From Chitinophaga sp. CF418 (GTDB lineage: Bacteria; Bacteroidota; Bacteroidia; Chitinophagales; Chitinophagaceae), in contig NZ_FRCN01000003.1 of NCBI RefSeq assembly GCF_900142925.1, forward strand, positions 399,300 to 463,299: a stretch of 64,000 nt of DNA, read 5' to 3'. Shown one piece after another: positions 63,536-64,000 of the stretch. The notes under the pieces are model-generated. The model searched no databases and was not told where the DNA came from. It worked only from the letters and a program-made list of their open reading frames with translations. The stretch's first letter is position 1. Each line of letters begins with the position of its first letter. A program made the position numbers and the translations under genes.

Positions 63536-64000
63536 TTAGAATTTCACCATCAGGTTCGCACCGAAGCTTCTTGTACGTGGAATACCGAACGCTTCAAAGC
63601 CCTGTGCATTACCATTTGTGTAGCTGGATTCCGGATCGAAGTTGTCAGTCTTTTTGTACAGGATGGCCAGGTTACGTGCCACAAAAGAAACGGAAGCACT
63701 CTGAACGAATTTCATCTTCTGTACAGGGATCTGATAACTGAAGATCACCTGGCGCAGTTTTACAAAGCTGCCATCAAACAGGAAGTGATCTGTATAGTTC
63801 TTGGTGTTGTCGTAATAGAGACGCAGATTCGCTACCGGGATCGTGTTGTGATATTCATTGCCGTTCTGGTCAACGCCATTCAGTTCCAGGCCGGTTTCCC
63901 TGCCTGCCAGTGTTTTCTTGTGCAGACCGAAACGGGTGGCGTATACATCTGTACCGGAGAATACTTTGTTACCAAACTTACCATCCACCAGGATATCCAG
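63536..64000 (-). CDS. SusC-family TonB-dependent receptor, C-terminal part only
   Basis: This open frame enters from the right edge and ends with barrel strands and the terminal aromatic: DHFLFDGSFVKLRQVIFSYQIPVQKM, SVSFVARNLAILYKKTDNFDPESSY, GIPRTRSFGANLMVKF. These are the standard last ~150 residues of SusC/RagA. It stops 20 nt before susD. The start, plug and any STN domain lie beyond the window. Confidence 0.92.
   Translation of the reverse strand: MDILVDGKFGNKVFSGTDVYATRFGLHKKTLAGRETGLELNGVDQNGNEYHNTIPVANLRLYYDNTKNYTDHFLFDGSFVKLRQVIFSYQIPVQKMKFVQSASVSFVARNLAILYKKTDNFDPESSYTNGNAQGFEAFGIPRTRSFGANLMVKF

Overview
The window looks like chromosome from a Bacteroidota bacterium of the Chitinophaga/Chitinophagaceae type. 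The support is two SusC/SusD loci (one with an ECF sigma factor and FecR anti-sigma), a protein with a type IX secretion C-terminal sorting domain, a Bacteroidota-style type VI secretion (T6SS) module, promoter -7 boxes of the form TAnnTTTG, several GTG/TTG starts, and many exported Tat or lipoprotein enzymes. No tRNA, rRNA, CRISPR array, insertion sequence or prophage was recognised. All family assignments come from reading motifs by eye; no search was run. Layout: 1-859 is the 5' part of a RecF/OLD-like ATPase that runs off the left edge. 1209-18891 is a T6SS module in two divergent arms. The leftward arm is clpV, tssB, tssC, a DUF4138/TraN-like protein and a lytic transglycosylase. The rightward arm is hcp, a Tae4-like amidase effector, its candidate lipoprotein immunity protein, vgrG, a TPR-like putative adaptor, a PAAR-Rhs protein with a C-terminal deaminase-like toxin, and a candidate immunity protein. 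No baseplate or membrane-complex genes (tssE, tssF, tssG, tssK, tssN-R) are present, so the rest of the machine must lie elsewhere. The 0.96 kb between the arms carries 11-bp tandem arrays, one of them folded into an 84-bp inverted repeat. 19085-41075 is mostly housekeeping and metabolism: a DUF1266 lipoprotein; a cysteine-free redoxin-fold protein behind a palindrome and a 22-codon leader ORF ending in three Cys codons; a DUF6807 protein with a dipeptide epimerase; dnaK; an OmpA-family protein; argS; cdd; lepB; an NtrC-type regulator lacking its HTH; cysE-cysM; pdhB; a thiolase; and a barrel/LVIVD lipoprotein pair. 41269-48037 is sigma factor, FecR, SusC, SusD. dnaG, a T9SS cargo protein, folA-thyA, proline dehydrogenase and an orphan FecR-like protein follow (48398-55272). 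55349-64000 is the most unusual part: SusC and SusD are followed by a RidA, a SelA/DgaE-like PLP enzyme, a cog3964-type amidohydrolase, a RraA-fold aldolase, a BASS-family carboxylate transporter and a TIM-barrel isomerase-like lipoprotein. All five enzymes carry Tat or Sec export signals. I infer a catabolic route run largely in the periplasm: outer-membrane uptake, deacylation, PLP-dependent elimination, imine hydrolysis, aldol cleavage or decarboxylation, then inner-membrane import of the resulting acid. This locus, the cysteine leader with its cysteine-free product, and the T6SS effector/adaptor/immunity genes are the best candidates for new biology.
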